Source: Paraglomus occultum | Lineage: Eukaryota; Glomeromycota; Glomeromycetes; Paraglomerales; Paraglomeraceae | Length of the DNA: 29,990 nucleotides | NCBI GenBank assembly: GCA_910592205.1 | Contig: CAJVPJ010000297.1 | Coordinates: forward strand, 1-29,990 | Direction of reading: 5' to 3' | In this document: piece by piece, positions 9,865 through 20,643 of the stretch | Numbering within the stretch: position 1 is the first letter of the stretch | Layout of the letters: every line of letters starts with the position of its first letter | Program-made: the position numbers and the translations under genes | The notes under the pieces: generated by a model | The model's input: only the letters and a program-made list of their open reading frames with translations | Told to the model about the DNA's origin: nothing | Databases searched by the model: none

Positions 9865-10636
9865 GACTTTACATAAAGGATATGACTAAAGCGCCAAGTT
9901 CTTTCCCTAGGCATAATTCGGGTTTACCTTCTCATCCATTGTATGATCGAAAAGAATGATGGAATCGAAAAGAAGGGGGTTTAGCTTAATTAGAACGAGA
10001 CAATAACTATGAGATACAGAACTCGTGTGTAATCCAAGTCCACTTACATATGCAACCAAGATAAGGAAAACTTCAAATATAAAAGAAGTCTGAAGACTCA
10101 CGTACAATCCAAACTATGATAAGACGCGGTTTCCTGTTTATGGAAGACAATTGTAACACGCGTCGCTACAGAAAGTATCAAGGAACTAAACTTTTAATTT
10201 ATGGTATATAATGTAATCAAAAATGCTTTCGTGCTGAGTCGCGTGATCAAGTGCGCTGAGATGATTTTGATATTGTTTTCACTTGTAATCTTATAGGGTG
10301 AGCTTACGCGAGACTCTGGAGAAACATCGACCAAATAATAACAATGTGATTTGAAAAGGTTGTGGTCGCTTAGCTTTGAGTTTCTATAGTGTTCTAACAC
10401 AATAGGCGAGTGTTAACGATGCAAAAATAAATTTATTTCATTTTGAGGATTACAGATAAATAAAAAGAAGAATTACTGTATTGCGATCGATAAAGAATGC
10501 TGAACTAACTATAGTGACTTCTTAATAATATCTTTAATTTATTTCGGATTCTGTTCTGAATAAATAAGGATGCTTCTTGCTCCTCGTTTGAAGTCCGATT
10601 TACTTTCTGATGTGGGTTTTCTTGTTAATATGGCAT
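9865..10636. other. No gene recognised
   Basis: Mixed AT-rich sequence. Frames of about 66-68 codons on the minus strand have no recognisable motif or splice context. Confidence 0.45.
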
Positions 10637-11020
10637 TCACATCATAGTTCCCATCAAATGTTCATATGACTTTACAAATTCCCAGTTGTTCAACTCCCGA
10701 GGCGCCTTAGCGAAAAGTCTTTTACCTCGGGAGTTTCCATTTGCACTGACCACGATGCATTCCACTGACGGTGGATAGTTCGTTGTAGAGAATGTGTTTA
10801 ACGTTTTATTATCGACCGGTGTGCCTCTGACGGTCTGGTTGAACTTCACTTCGTAGTCTTTTACGCCAAGGAAGAGCGGACGCGTCATATTATGAAGGTA
10901 TCTAACACCGTGTTCGTCTTCAGAGGTTTTGGATGGGGCAAGCGGCCGACGGTATATGTACGCGTGTAGTTTGGAATCGTGTTGTTCAACTCCCGAGGCG
11001 CGCCTTAGCGAAAAAGTCTT
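10637..11020 (-). CDS. Unidentified open frame spanning a duplicated module
   Basis: The minus-strand frame is open for 127 codons from a stop at 11023-11021 to TGA at 10637, with an internal ATG at 10888. The product is hydrophilic. Recognisable stretches are YIYRRPLAPSKTSEDEHG, then PLFLGVKDYEVKFNQTVRG, then the repeated module PPSVECIVVSANGNSRGKRL and PRELNNWEFVKSYEHL. The same module occurs once more upstream in the gene sense (11117-10981), where it is cut by a stop. Codon composition is richer in GC than the flanks. No family is recognised and a true start was not found. It is likely the 3' part of a gene disturbed by tandem duplication. Confidence 0.4.
   Translation of the reverse strand, partial: KTFSLRRASGVEQHDSKLHAYIYRRPLAPSKTSEDEHGVRYLHNMTRPLFLGVKDYEVKFNQTVRGTPVDNKTLNTFSTTNYPPSVECIVVSANGNSRGKRLFAKAPRELNNWEFVKSYEHLMGTMM
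10692..10735. repeat. 11-bp perfect inverted repeat (copy 1)
   Basis: AACTCCCGAGG and its exact complement CCTCGGGAGTT enclose 22 bases that themselves contain AAAAGTCTTTT, a second small fold-back. It lies within coding-like sequence. Confidence 0.85.
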
Positions 11021-11034
11021 TTACCTCGGGAGTT
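10988..11034. repeat. 11-bp perfect inverted repeat (copy 2)
   Basis: The same arms as at 10692-10735 with a loop of 25 bases. Both arms are preserved exactly while the loop has gained three bases. Confidence 0.85.
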
Positions 11035-11384
11035 TCCATTTGCACTAACCACGATGCATTCCACGGATGGTGGACACTTCTTTGTAGAGAATGTGTCTAA
11101 CGTGTTATTATCGACCGTAAGCCAATGGCATATATACACGTGTAGTTTGGCATCGTTTAGAGTTTGAGCTTCGAATGCGATTTAGGGTAGTAGGACCCGT
11201 TGAGAGTAGAGAGTCGAGTCATGAGACGTGAGATGAGTGATGAGGTGTTTATCCACTTCTTGATTTTTCCCAACAAGAACTGAAATAAAGTAGCCGCTGC
11301 CGTTACAGCTAACACACATATAAACCCCGACCGTAACAGTCAAGAATAAGCAGTCCGTAGTAACGATGTGATTAAAGCCGCCAG

Positions 11385-11682
11385 TCAGTGCTGTTTTGAA
11401 AATTCTTCTAGTTCTTGATTTATTGCTTTGCTGATTAATTGACACGGCCTTTGACGCCTCTCGGCGTATTCGCACACGCTGCCTGTGCGGCTACAATTGC
11501 CGCACGGCATACCGCGCGTGCACTTCACCTTTTTTTGTTGGCATGACGTACGTGCACTTCACCTTTTTTTGTTGGCATGACGTACAGGCCACGGAGGGAA
11601 CTTGGCTTTGAGAAGAGGTATTGGAAGTGCTTGAGTTTGACGACATTTTTTTGTTATAATACAGACAGCTTTTTTTTTTCAA
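11385..11682 (-). pseudogene. Zn(II)2Cys6 (Gal4-type) transcription factor fragment, frame broken
   Basis: A minus-strand frame starts at 11682 (or 11646, MSSNSSTSNTSSQSQVP) and has a Ser/Thr-rich leader. It enters a zinc cluster with ACTSCQQKKVKC, giving the first three cysteines and the basic CxxCxxxKVKC signature. The remaining half (PCGNCSRTGSVCEYAERR) is present but in another frame, because a 34-bp segment is duplicated in tandem in between. Counting one copy only, the six cysteines have the exact fungal spacing C-x2-C-x6-C-x5-C-x2-C-x6-C. In the sequence as given, the frame leaves the cluster and stops. After the cluster the second frame ends at TGA (11387-11385), so no effector domain follows. 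Such clusters bind CGG half-sites and are almost confined to fungi. This is a pseudogene unless the duplication is an assembly artefact. Confidence 0.8.
11518..11585. repeat. Perfect 34-bp tandem duplication
   Basis: Two identical, directly abutting 34-bp units (11518-11551 and 11552-11585), each containing a T7 run, lie inside the zinc-cluster codons. Since 34 is not a multiple of three the duplication shifts the frame. Identity of the two units implies a recent event or an assembly error. Confidence 0.95.
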
Positions 11683-12354
11683 AACAGTAGTGCGTTGTAA
11701 TTTGTTGATATCGTTAAGTCTCCTACGGGTGGTTCAGTTTGACGCATTGCTGATTCCTACCCAAAATCGTAAACTTTCTCATGCACTTGAAGACGGTTGA
11801 ATTAGGGCTATAAAGAAAGGCTGGGTGACGACGCTCCGTCGGGAAACCAAATGAAAATACCTTGGAAACTGCAAAGTGAAAGCAATTTAGAAAAACGAGA
11901 ACCCTTGAATAAAAAAAACTTTCAGTTATCGCACGTGACACAATTTAATATGGATTAACAAGTTTCAAGTGCCAATTACTGACAGAACAAGAACATATGG
12001 TATTGATAATAAGAGATTAATCCTGCGTTTTCTTGTTTATTTAGAACGGTTAATGTAGTGTAAGAAAGCGGTCCTAGTGACTAACCCCCAGCATCATTAC
12101 ACTAGTACGTATATAAAATGTCTGGAGGTTGATGAGGACGTATTTATTATATTGCTGCCGTAATTGCTGCATATGTTAAACCCGAGTATGAAATTGCCAT
12201 AAAAATCAATGTCGTTCTGAGAACATTTCAAACATTGTCATCGGCGTTATCACAGAAATTATGTAGTTGTTGGCAATAATATTTATTCTACTGTGACAAT
12301 CCCAAATCGATCAATTTCTTAAAGGAGACACATATAAGGTGGTTTTTGTATTAG
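11683..12354. other. No gene recognised
   Basis: This is sequence upstream of the zinc-cluster relic. A minus-strand frame at 11723-11941 has no motif. Confidence 0.45.
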
Positions 12355-12534
12355 ACGTCCGTATGTCAAGCTATCGAAGATTATGACCTCTTTAAGAGGG
12401 CAGTAATAGACTCACGGCGTTTGCGTGTGAGTGTTATGTGGTGCGGTAATCAAACATTGACAGGCGGCGGTCATGCTTATGATGAGAGGAGCATTCTAGT
12501 AGCATTGTACAGAGAATGTGAAACAGATATTTAA
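12355..12534 (+). CDS. Exon-like open segment, unidentified
   Basis: An acceptor-like GGTTTTTGTATTAG ends at 12354 and is followed by 59 open codons to TAA. The peptide includes VCQAIEDYDLFKRAVIDSRR, a hydrophobic-plus-Cys stretch and TGGGHAYDERSILVALYREC. Codon composition is coding-like. A second segment at about 12814-12925 (EKAAEIAKKVGSESRTGDIT) could be a further exon, but I could not join them with confidence. No family is recognised. Confidence 0.25.
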   Translation, partial: TSVCQAIEDYDLFKRAVIDSRRLRVSVMWCGNQTLTGGGHAYDERSILVALYRECETDI

Positions 12535-14076
12535 AGGGTTGAACGAACATTATCGCTTAGTAAAAAGCTTCTAGACAGCGGTGTTAGTTATCATCGACAT
12601 AAACGACGCACACATTTTCCGCAGCCAGCATGATTCTGTGCCAGCAAATATGTACTGTTACGACATGGACGCGTGTCATAGCTTGGTATGATAACACCAG
12701 GTGTATTATGCAATTAGATATTCGATCGCTGATTAAACAGGTTGTAAAGTCTTTCTATAAACAATTTCTCTTTACTTCTACGATTACGAAACATGAGAAA
12801 CAAGCAATCGGGAGGAGAAAGCCGCTGAGATTGCCAAGAAAGTTGGTTCCGAGTCGAGAACTGGTGACATAACTGTTCACGAAATGCAAGTTAGAAATAT
12901 GGTGACAATGAGTTATTTGACTATGCATACAACCAAGTAATTAAATAAATACTATGCACAATTGTCTTCTTTTACTTTTGCGTAGCATGGGGCATTCATC
13001 CGAGAGCGTAAAAGCAGTTGGCCTCTGTTTACCAATTTCTTTTGCCGGCTTCCATAGTCTTTGGTAATTTCTTATTCTTTAACCATGGTTTTTCTGACTT
13101 CCTCAACAATTAGTGGTGGTGAACAAAATAATGTCTGTTGCTACGACCCAATCTTTTGTCTATCCTTATCTTGTAATGGTACGTGACTATGTTGACCTTC
13201 TTTGAAGATCAAGGGACATGCGAACGGCACGAGTTTGAATGTCAAAAGTAACACATAAAACCGAAGAAAATGAACTAGGCATTAAAGTCCAGAGATGTCG
13301 ATTTTTGTTTCAATGAAAGAACGAGAGGTCTACAAAAGGGGATGTGCACATAAGGAGATTATAATTGCTATTAGCTCGGCGTATGATACTGTACAAATCA
13401 TGATCAATGGGTGTTTAGTAAAGGTGAAAGGTTAAATGTAGACGAACGTGATGAGTAGATTGGTCGCCGGCATGGACTGTATGTCTCATTCCTGATCTGG
13501 ATTCTCCCTTATCTCATAAGCCGTATTATTTCCATAATAACAAAGGCCGTAAAAGCCAGTGTTCTGGTTTTTTTGCGGATTTCATTAATCCAATATGCTC
13601 ATAACTCATTTTCATGATATTCTCATATGGCCCCCATTTTTTGTCTTCCTAAAAGTGCAGCCTTACTGTGCTTTCGATATGAACACTCGCATTATAAACT
13701 AATGAGATTTGCTTAAATTCTCGCATCTGCGGAGTTCCTGCCTATGAGGTTATATTTTACTTGTCGAAATCAATACTGATAGCATAGCCTATCATATGTC
13801 TAACGGGACCATTTGCAAGACCACGAAGCATTCTCCTCGTCAGGTGATCGTCATAGATAATAATTATGCGCAAAGTGTCAGAGATACCTTCATAATTCAG
13901 TTGAGTTGCTCGAATTTGTATTACATATTTCGGTATTATATATGTTCAGCGCTAAGAAAGTATACCGAATCTTCGTTCGCGTAATTTGTCCAGTCTGATA
14001 ATGGATAGGTCAAGTTTAGCGTCGCTGAACGCCTGAATTGAGAGGTGAGAATGGTGTATACATGAGTCAATTGTGA
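12535..14076. other. Mostly non-coding, one faint coding-like patch
   Basis: Apart from the charged patch at about 12814-12925 (plus strand), which may belong with the exon-like segment before it, no gene, repeat or RNA was recognised. Confidence 0.4.
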
Positions 14077-14349
14077 GAGAACTTAATTCATAGTTATCCA
14101 CGTTGCGCTCATAAAACTCTAATCACACTCCACATCCCCAAGTGTAGCCAATTAAAAGAGCTTCATAAAGCCAAATCAATTAACTCGTACCTCAACATTG
14201 GAATGTCGAACTTCGTGAACATAGCCAACATGAAATTGTGCGAGCTCAAATCTATCCTCGTTACCCCTGAAGAACGCAATTGCCTGGTACCAGTCCTACA
14301 GTCCTTCACGGAATCAGCTCCCCATCATCGTCTCCAGTACTGGTTGTAA
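14077..14349 (+). pseudogene. Leucine-rich / F-box-protein-like fragment
   Basis: This is a 90-codon open frame with no clear start. It has spaced Leu/Ile-Cys patterns typical of leucine-rich repeats: LITLHIPKCSQLKELHKAKS, then FVNIANMKLCELKSILVTPE, then LVPVLQSFTESAPHHRLQYW. The form (C-x-x-L-x-x-L, then LxLxxCxxI-like turns and an LLQSC...L.LQYC-like end) resembles the repeat tails of large F-box families in early-diverging fungi. No F-box itself is visible and the frame stops early. It is inferred to be a degenerate remnant of such a protein, from pattern alone. Confidence 0.35.
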
Positions 14350-17300
14350 GAAGATAAATAATTTGAAGTCGCAGATAAGGACATCGATGTGTTCGCGCTG
14401 CGTATTTGTGATGGCGTAGTCGGATTGGGAGAGGGTGCGGAAAGATAGTAATAAAGAAAAGCGTGTCAAAAGATTAGGAACGAAAAACCGAGGATATTGG
14501 AATGTCGTCTAGGCTTTGGTAAAAGCGCGTTTCGCATCAATGACGGAATGGATTGATCGAATAGCAATGCAGAAATACGTACTATTAATACAAAGACTTT
14601 TTCTCTGCTGCAAATCTATCAGAATGTGGAAAGCATGGGAAAGGCAATCGTTGAAATACACATTGAATGATGAAGGCAGAATATATCATGTTGAGGAACC
14701 CGACTAAAAGTTTTTCGACGCTTTGTTAGTGCTGATAAATTTGAAGTCGACCGAATTCGATATCCAGAAGTATCGCATAATAATGCCCATATGCAATTAT
14801 TAACTGCTCAAGAATTGATACGAAACCACGTGTATATCAACACGTGATGATGCAAATTGATTTGTTTTCAAAAATCTTGATGCCCAGAAATTAAATATCT
14901 TATTATTTATTATGCTTCTGGTTCAGTGGAATTCAACTTAACATTATAGTATCCTTATCATAATAAAATTTTATTCGTATGGTGACCAACGGTTGGCTGG
15001 ATAGCCGTTCAGTCTCTATCTTTCACTCAACTATCCTTCTCGAATTGGTCCTCAGCACAACCGTCAATTCCCGCGACGTGCCGTCGTGTCAAAATCATAG
15101 ATTCCCCAACCAACCGGGACATTCCTACGAAATAGTTCATGTGGGATAATTGGTTAGAAAGAAGTACTTGAGTTTTTTGCAAAGGAAGGATTAAGAATAC
15201 CTTCGTGAGGAGAAGAACTTCGAAACGCCAATCTTTATAATGCGAATAAAGACCTCGAAAATCCAGGCAGCTCAACAAACGTCAGCAGTGGTCAAAAGGC
15301 ACTGGTAGATTGTTAATGTGGAAGAGGAAATGGAGGGTAAGTTAGACAAGACATGGGTTACGCGAGGAACATTGATCGAACATGTAGTAAATGCTCATAG
15401 TTTGGCAGTACATTAATTTTAATGATATAAATGTGACTAGTCTAACAATGCTGCCTCAACTCCCCTTTACACTTACACGACTTGTCATCTTTTGAGAGCG
15501 TTTGATCCCGTCGACAATCATCAACGCCCGTCCTTTTGGCTTGCGTGCTTCTGACAGTCTGACATTTGTAGTGCGAATATTTGCACGTTCACTTTAACGA
15601 TTTCGTATAAAGCGTGCCAAAGTTCTTCTCTTCTTGGGAAGATTCCGGCGATGATAGGAGAGGATTAGTCTTATTTCATATTTTCTTAGGGTTTGGGGAA
15701 GGGTTAGGGAATAACTGTATTGAGATCAGAAGTCTTAAATTCACACACCTGCAGATTGCTACACACAAAGAAGAGATCTATTGATATGGGCAGCGGTGCC
15801 TTGGCGTTATCGTGTAACAAAGCTCGTTGCCTTTTATGAGCCGATTGACTCGTTACGACAGTATAAAAAGACACAACATCTTCTATCCGTACACTGCACC
15901 CGACCATGATAGCCTAGTTTATTTATATTGTCTTGTTAGAAACCCACCCTCTTCTATCATATACCTCATATTCCCTTTTTACTTACTTCTCTGGCCCAAC
16001 GATATATTGATCTTGATATGTCACATTCCGAGGGATATGCAAAGATATGCAGGGGTTGCGTGACCGTAATACAAACGGACAAATTTGGATTAGGTAAGTG
16101 TCGAAAAAAAAAGTGACTATTTATGAATTTTACGCAAACAACTGCGAATAGGCTTGTGGAAACGTTTCCTCATTTCTCAGGCTGCTATAATTATAAATCG
16201 GCAGAGTAGTTCCAAATTAGGAATTAGCCGAGTCTCAAATATTGGTCACGTGTTAAAGCGCGATTACATCGACGTGAACTCTTCCTGTTACGCTGATGGA
16301 CTTTACAGAAAGTGAGTTATTAAACTAATTCTATGTTCTATGTGTGGTTTAATTGAGAAATACGTTAATAAGTCTTTAGTAGAATGACAAATTATCCGCA
16401 TACAATCTTTATTTGTGTATAATTCATACTTATTATTATCAGGCTTCGCTTTACTATTAGAGATAGTAAAGAATGCGGCAGGATGTGATCATAGATTTTC
16501 AGTAATATTGTTCTGCTTGTAGGAACAAATTGCATCGTGGTAAGGGCTCTTGTTTAGTATTGGAACATTCAGAGGGAATATGTTATTGATACGAATAATC
16601 ATCAAGGATCTTCCTCAGATGACGGGATACTTCAGCAAACTGCCGCAAGCTGATCATTCACACATAGAGCTAGGCGTACTAGCAATCTTGGGAATGTCAA
16701 CTATAACATGCTCCGATCACATGCAAATCTACTTACCCTGAGTATTTGAATAAGTGATCGGAAAGTATTATAAGATATCCACAGCCACATTCAATAGCGC
16801 ATTCCAAGAATAACTCTGGGGACGATTCATTTGGAAGAGGAAAGTAAGATGGTAAGCAAACAACGCTGTATTTTACTAAAACGCTTTTCTCGCAGTCAAT
16901 TAAACAGACTATTGCATAGGATCCTGTGGCTTCATACGAAATTAATACTTTTTTTATCTATTATTAACGTCAGACCTACCGTGAGGGACAGTTATAGACG
17001 AGCGCACTTCTTCTGGTAAATATTGAATCTTATTTTATCGAAGCATGTCCGGTTGACGAAAATGTGTGACAATATATCATAGTATCTACCTCCCCTCTAA
17101 TCCATGCTCTGGATTGCACGTTGTATGTGGTAGCATCATTAGCAGGGCGATGTATGTCTAATCATGACGATTTCGCTTACAGGAGGCTTTCTCTCAGTTG
17201 ATTACAACGTTCTGCTTTTCTCGGTGGTGCCCTTTTTGAACTTTCTTGAATGTGCCGCTTATTGTTTTTTTATTGATCGCGCCACTGTCGTTGTCCTGAT

Positions 17301-17816
17301 ATTTTCCCCTAAAGATTAATTCAGCCGCAAATACGTGTAGACGTTAATCTTGGAAGGGTTCGACGGCATGTCATTCTGTTTGAATGCGCGTTCTCAGTCT
17401 TCCGCAAAATTTAGAAGAAGAATTTAAGTTTGCACCCGCGATTGTTACACCAAAGTAATAATGAGCAGTTCGACATATTAGACAATCTGACACGCCAACA
17501 CTCAAACAATGCGGATGGGTAAGCTAATACTAAAAAGGCGCTCTGAATTATTTTTCGGTGGTGAGAATTCTTGTTTAAACAATTGTTACAAATGACGATA
17601 ATGCAGATTTAAACCACTTTTGAAATTTTACGTTTTATTAGACACGCCTTGCATTAAACTTTAGCAGACGTTGCGAGATCTATATAATCTCATCGTTTTC
17701 TTGTCAGTGCGATTCTCACATCTAACACATACATCATAATGAATACTTCTTCAACCAACCACGCGTATTTTTATATTGGCTCTGTTTTAGACCAAAGCTT
17801 CTTTTGCGGGGATATG
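14350..17816. other. Long stretch without a supported gene
   Basis: Short frames on both strands (for example minus 15027-15278, plus 15827-16063 and plus 16550-16741) show no motif I recognise. A patch at about 16440-16530 reads ALLLEIVKNAAGCDHRF but is isolated. Confidence 0.4.
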
Positions 17817-18110
17817 AAAAGCCAAATAACCCGCGGGTGCATAAAACGCGCCCATTCACACAAAAAACATCTTTCCTGGAAAACGTCTTTTAACAGAACG
17901 CCTTTGTTTGAAACATTTACTATTAAAAATTTTTTCCACATCTTGTACAGGCCATGGGTTCTATCGAAAAGACAAATCACCCGCGGGTGATTGACCATGA
18001 CCATTCACACAAAAAACATCTTTTCCAGAAGAAAGCTTTTAAATAAAACGGCTTTGTTTTAAAAAAACTTTATTAAAAAAAACCAAATATTAATATATTT
18101 TTTAAACACT
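17817..18110. repeat. Two-copy tandem repeat of about 150 bp with a GC palindrome
   Basis: Copy 1 (about 17817-17966) and copy 2 (about 17967-18110) share ACCCGCGGGT, CCATTCACACAAAAAACATC and following A/T-rich stretches, offset by 149-150 bp. In copy 2 the palindrome extends to 18 bp (17975-17992); in copy 1 it has decayed to 10 bp (17829-17838). The array ends in AT-rich sequence before a run of cytosines. Confidence 0.85.
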
Positions 18111-18117
18111 TAAATTT

Positions 18118-18318
18118 TTGGATCTTCGCGGACTCCTGCCCCCCCCCCCCGGACAAGCGAAACGGTTTCGGCGTACCGTAACTCCGCCACTCCAGGAACT
18201 TTACATGAAGATGTTCTTCGGAAGAACAAAGAAGCCAAGGACTTTAATACGGTTGAAGGATGATGATGGAGATAAAGGGGTTGTCATAGTGTTGATATAT
18301 CGCTCATCATGTATATAA
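18118..18318 (+). other. C12 tract and adjoining coding-like fragment
   Basis: Twelve consecutive cytosines lie at 18139-18150. The following 150 bp are GC-richer than the flanks and open in two plus-strand frames: one reads PPLQELYMKMFFGRTKKPRT, the other ATPGTLHEDVLRKNKEAKDF then a stop. This looks like the 3' end of a decayed gene. The family is not recognised. Confidence 0.25.
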
Positions 18319-19532
18319 GCTCTGTTTATTAAATAAAAATACACATTTCGTAATAGTAATTAGTTCAAAGAATGGTGTTGTGTCGTAACTGATAAATTGA
18401 CTGTTAAGTGCAAGTATCAAGTGTCTACGAGTTATAGCATGTTGTTTATTATTATCGGTGGATTCTAAGAACACGCTCGTTGACATTGCATTGTAATATG
18501 ACATTTCTGAATATGGTAATCACTAAAAGTTGCATGTCTCATAACAAAAAGAAAACTTTGTTACAACAATCTGCTTTACAGTTACCTACAATTACATGAT
18601 AACAGATAGCTAAATAAATATGTGCCAGTTATTAGTCAAACTATAGTTCATTTTTCTTATCCTTCGACTTTAGACATATTTCCCTCGTCTGTTGATTGAA
18701 ACAGATTTAGAGTAACATTTTATTGTTTAACTCGTCGTTTTTTAGTCAGAGAACAGTAGGCAATACCTTGCATATTAATATTTTTGTTGATGTCTCGGGG
18801 AAAGCAATAATTATAACGTCAGATAACAATAATATCATAAACCCATTTTAAAGTTAAACTTTTGGTAGTAATTAAGCTTATATAATTTTCAATAGCTCAA
18901 CTGTTAAAAAAATTGCAAATAAGGTAGCATCTGTTATTATAAAGTGTTTACCTAGTCTAATGTTGGAAATTTAAAAATTATTTTTCGTAAAAAGAATGTC
19001 TGACAAAATTTCATCAACTTATAATAACTTGTTTATTTGCTAGATTTTAAATTTTAAAATTTATTCTAAATGTTATTGAAACATAAGCAATTAATACTAT
19101 GTACAGTATGTATTAATTTTTTAGAACGTAACCGGGTGCTTTCAAGCAGTTTAAAACCACATTTTGCAAACCCGTTTACTCTACACTATTTGCTGTAAAA
19201 GATATTTTGCTGACTACTTATACTTCCTGAATTGCAAATAAAATTGATCGTTTGGCTTAACCAGTTAGACACGCGTTATTGATTAACTAGGATTGTATTA
19301 ACTAATATCTAATACCAAACTTCTGGTACATCCCAATGGCAACTGTGTTTGACACGCGTACAAATAAATCAACAAAATAGCCTTTGTATCTAATTCAGAT
19401 TTGATGGTATTATATATTAGCCGCGAAATAAAGTTCTAATCGAGCATGACTAATATGCCATGTAAACTTACACATTGTCAGACACATTCTCGAGAAGCGC
19501 ATCAGCTAGACCCAAACGACAATATCCCGGGA
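18319..19532. other. Very AT-rich stretch without a gene
   Basis: Dominated by A and T runs; no frame, RNA or repeat could be supported. Confidence 0.55.
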
Positions 19533-20529
19533 AATTGATTGTCGAAATGATTCCGGAATGTCGGTCCTCGAAATCTCTCATTGTTCCAAAACGCCTGACC
19601 TTCTCAAAAAGACCAAGAAGGCAATTGTTAAATATTCCAGAAAACTACAAGATACTATTTATGCAGGGAGGTGGGCATACTCAATTTGCGGCGGTCGTAT
19701 ACAATATCGTCGCCGCAAAGAGGACGATTACTCATTGAATCCACCTGTAGATTATGTTCGTGGTCGGCAAAATCGGTGGCCGAGGCGAAAAGAGTCTATG
19801 CAAACGTAAACATTGCCGCAGATGCAAGACTTTCAGGTGGTAATATTACTGTGATAACAAAACAATCAATGGAGTTGAATTCCCCTACATTCCCGATATC
19901 GACCCTTCCGTTCCACTCGTGTGTGACATGTCTTCGAACATACTCTCGCGTAAATTCGATGTTAGTAAATTTGGCGTGATCTATGCGGGAGCTCAGAAGA
20001 ATGTTGGACCGGCTGGAGTTACTATCGTGATCGTGAGAGAGGATTTGTTGGTTGATCAGCCAAAGACTGTTGTCGAGCATAGTGCTGGGAGTAGTAGCAT
20101 GTTGGCGACAGTACCCAGTATGTTGGATTACAAAATCATGGCAGATACAGATTCGTTATATAACACGCCTCCCGTATTTGCGGTGTACATGGCGGGATTA
20201 GTGTTTGAGCATTTAACAGCACGAGGCGGAGTCCAAGAGATTGAGAAAGTCAATGAGAAGAAGGCTAAATTGCTGTATGACTATATCGATCAATCAAAAA
20301 TCTACCAATCGCATATTGATTTAAGAGTGCGAACGTACCATTCAGAATAAACCCGCCCGAATTGGAGACGCAATTCTTGGCAGGTGCCGAAGCTTTGAAG
20401 ACGTATCAGTTGAAAGGACATCGTAGCGTCGGCGGCCTTAGGGCCAGCATTTATAATGCCATGACAATAGAGGGCGTAACTGCATTGATTGATTACATGA
20501 AAGCATTCGAAGAAAAACATACAGCATAA
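19533..20529 (+). pseudogene. Phosphoserine aminotransferase (SER1/SerC) pseudogene, intronless
   Basis: The parent enzyme is a PLP-dependent aminotransferase that makes 3-phosphoserine in serine synthesis. Homology runs in order along almost the whole protein: [10 protein letters not shown] (19552), then [18 protein letters not shown], then SWSAKSVAEAKR, then [13 protein letters not shown] and PYIPDID. Next come [19 protein letters not shown] and the PLP-lysine motif [17 protein letters not shown], then [20 protein letters not shown], and finally LKGHRSVGGLRASIYNAMTI to TAA at 20527. At least four frame changes and some small deletions break it; the longest intact block is about 19862-20340. 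No intron interrupts the homology although neighbouring real genes have several, so a retrocopy is likely. The extreme N-terminus is not recognisable and no poly(A) tail remains. It faces RAE1 tail to tail, 114 bp away. Confidence 0.9.
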
Positions 20530-20548
20530 AGTAAAACAATTTGAGATC

Positions 20549-20554
20549 TTTATT
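20549..20554 (-). terminator. AATAAA polyadenylation signal, RAE1
   Basis: A perfect AATAAA on the minus strand lies about 90 bp after the RAE1 stop codon, so the RAE1 3' end would reach close to the pseudogene end. Confidence 0.5.
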
Positions 20555-20612
20555 TATGATGTGACACGAAACATTGCTTGTTAAATATAAGACAAGAAGT
20601 AAGTAATGTGAA

Positions 20613-20618
20613 AATAAA
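20613..20618 (+). terminator. AATAAA on the plus strand after the aminotransferase pseudogene
   Basis: The perfect hexamer lies 83 bp after the pseudogene stop. It may be a relic of the retrocopied 3' UTR or chance in AT-rich DNA. Confidence 0.3.
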
Positions 20619-20643
20619 TAGTTGTAATCTGTGTTGACAAAAA

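Larger units (their letters stand above)
10685..11158. repeat. Tandemly duplicated module, second copy shortened
   Basis: Segment A occurs at 10685-10818 and 10981-11117 and segment B at about 10941-10980 and 11118-11158; both pairs match closely. A and B are 122 bp apart in the first copy but adjacent in the second. The simplest history is a tandem duplication of the whole A-spacer-B unit (offset 296 bp) followed by loss of the spacer from one copy. The coding frame of segment A is open in the first copy and ends in TAA in the second after +2 and +1 insertions. Confidence 0.85.

Noticed and set aside
19475-19809. Three overlapping plus-strand frames read as separate genes
   Set aside because: Each holds a different piece of one phosphoserine aminotransferase in the right order, so they are one frameshifted pseudogene.
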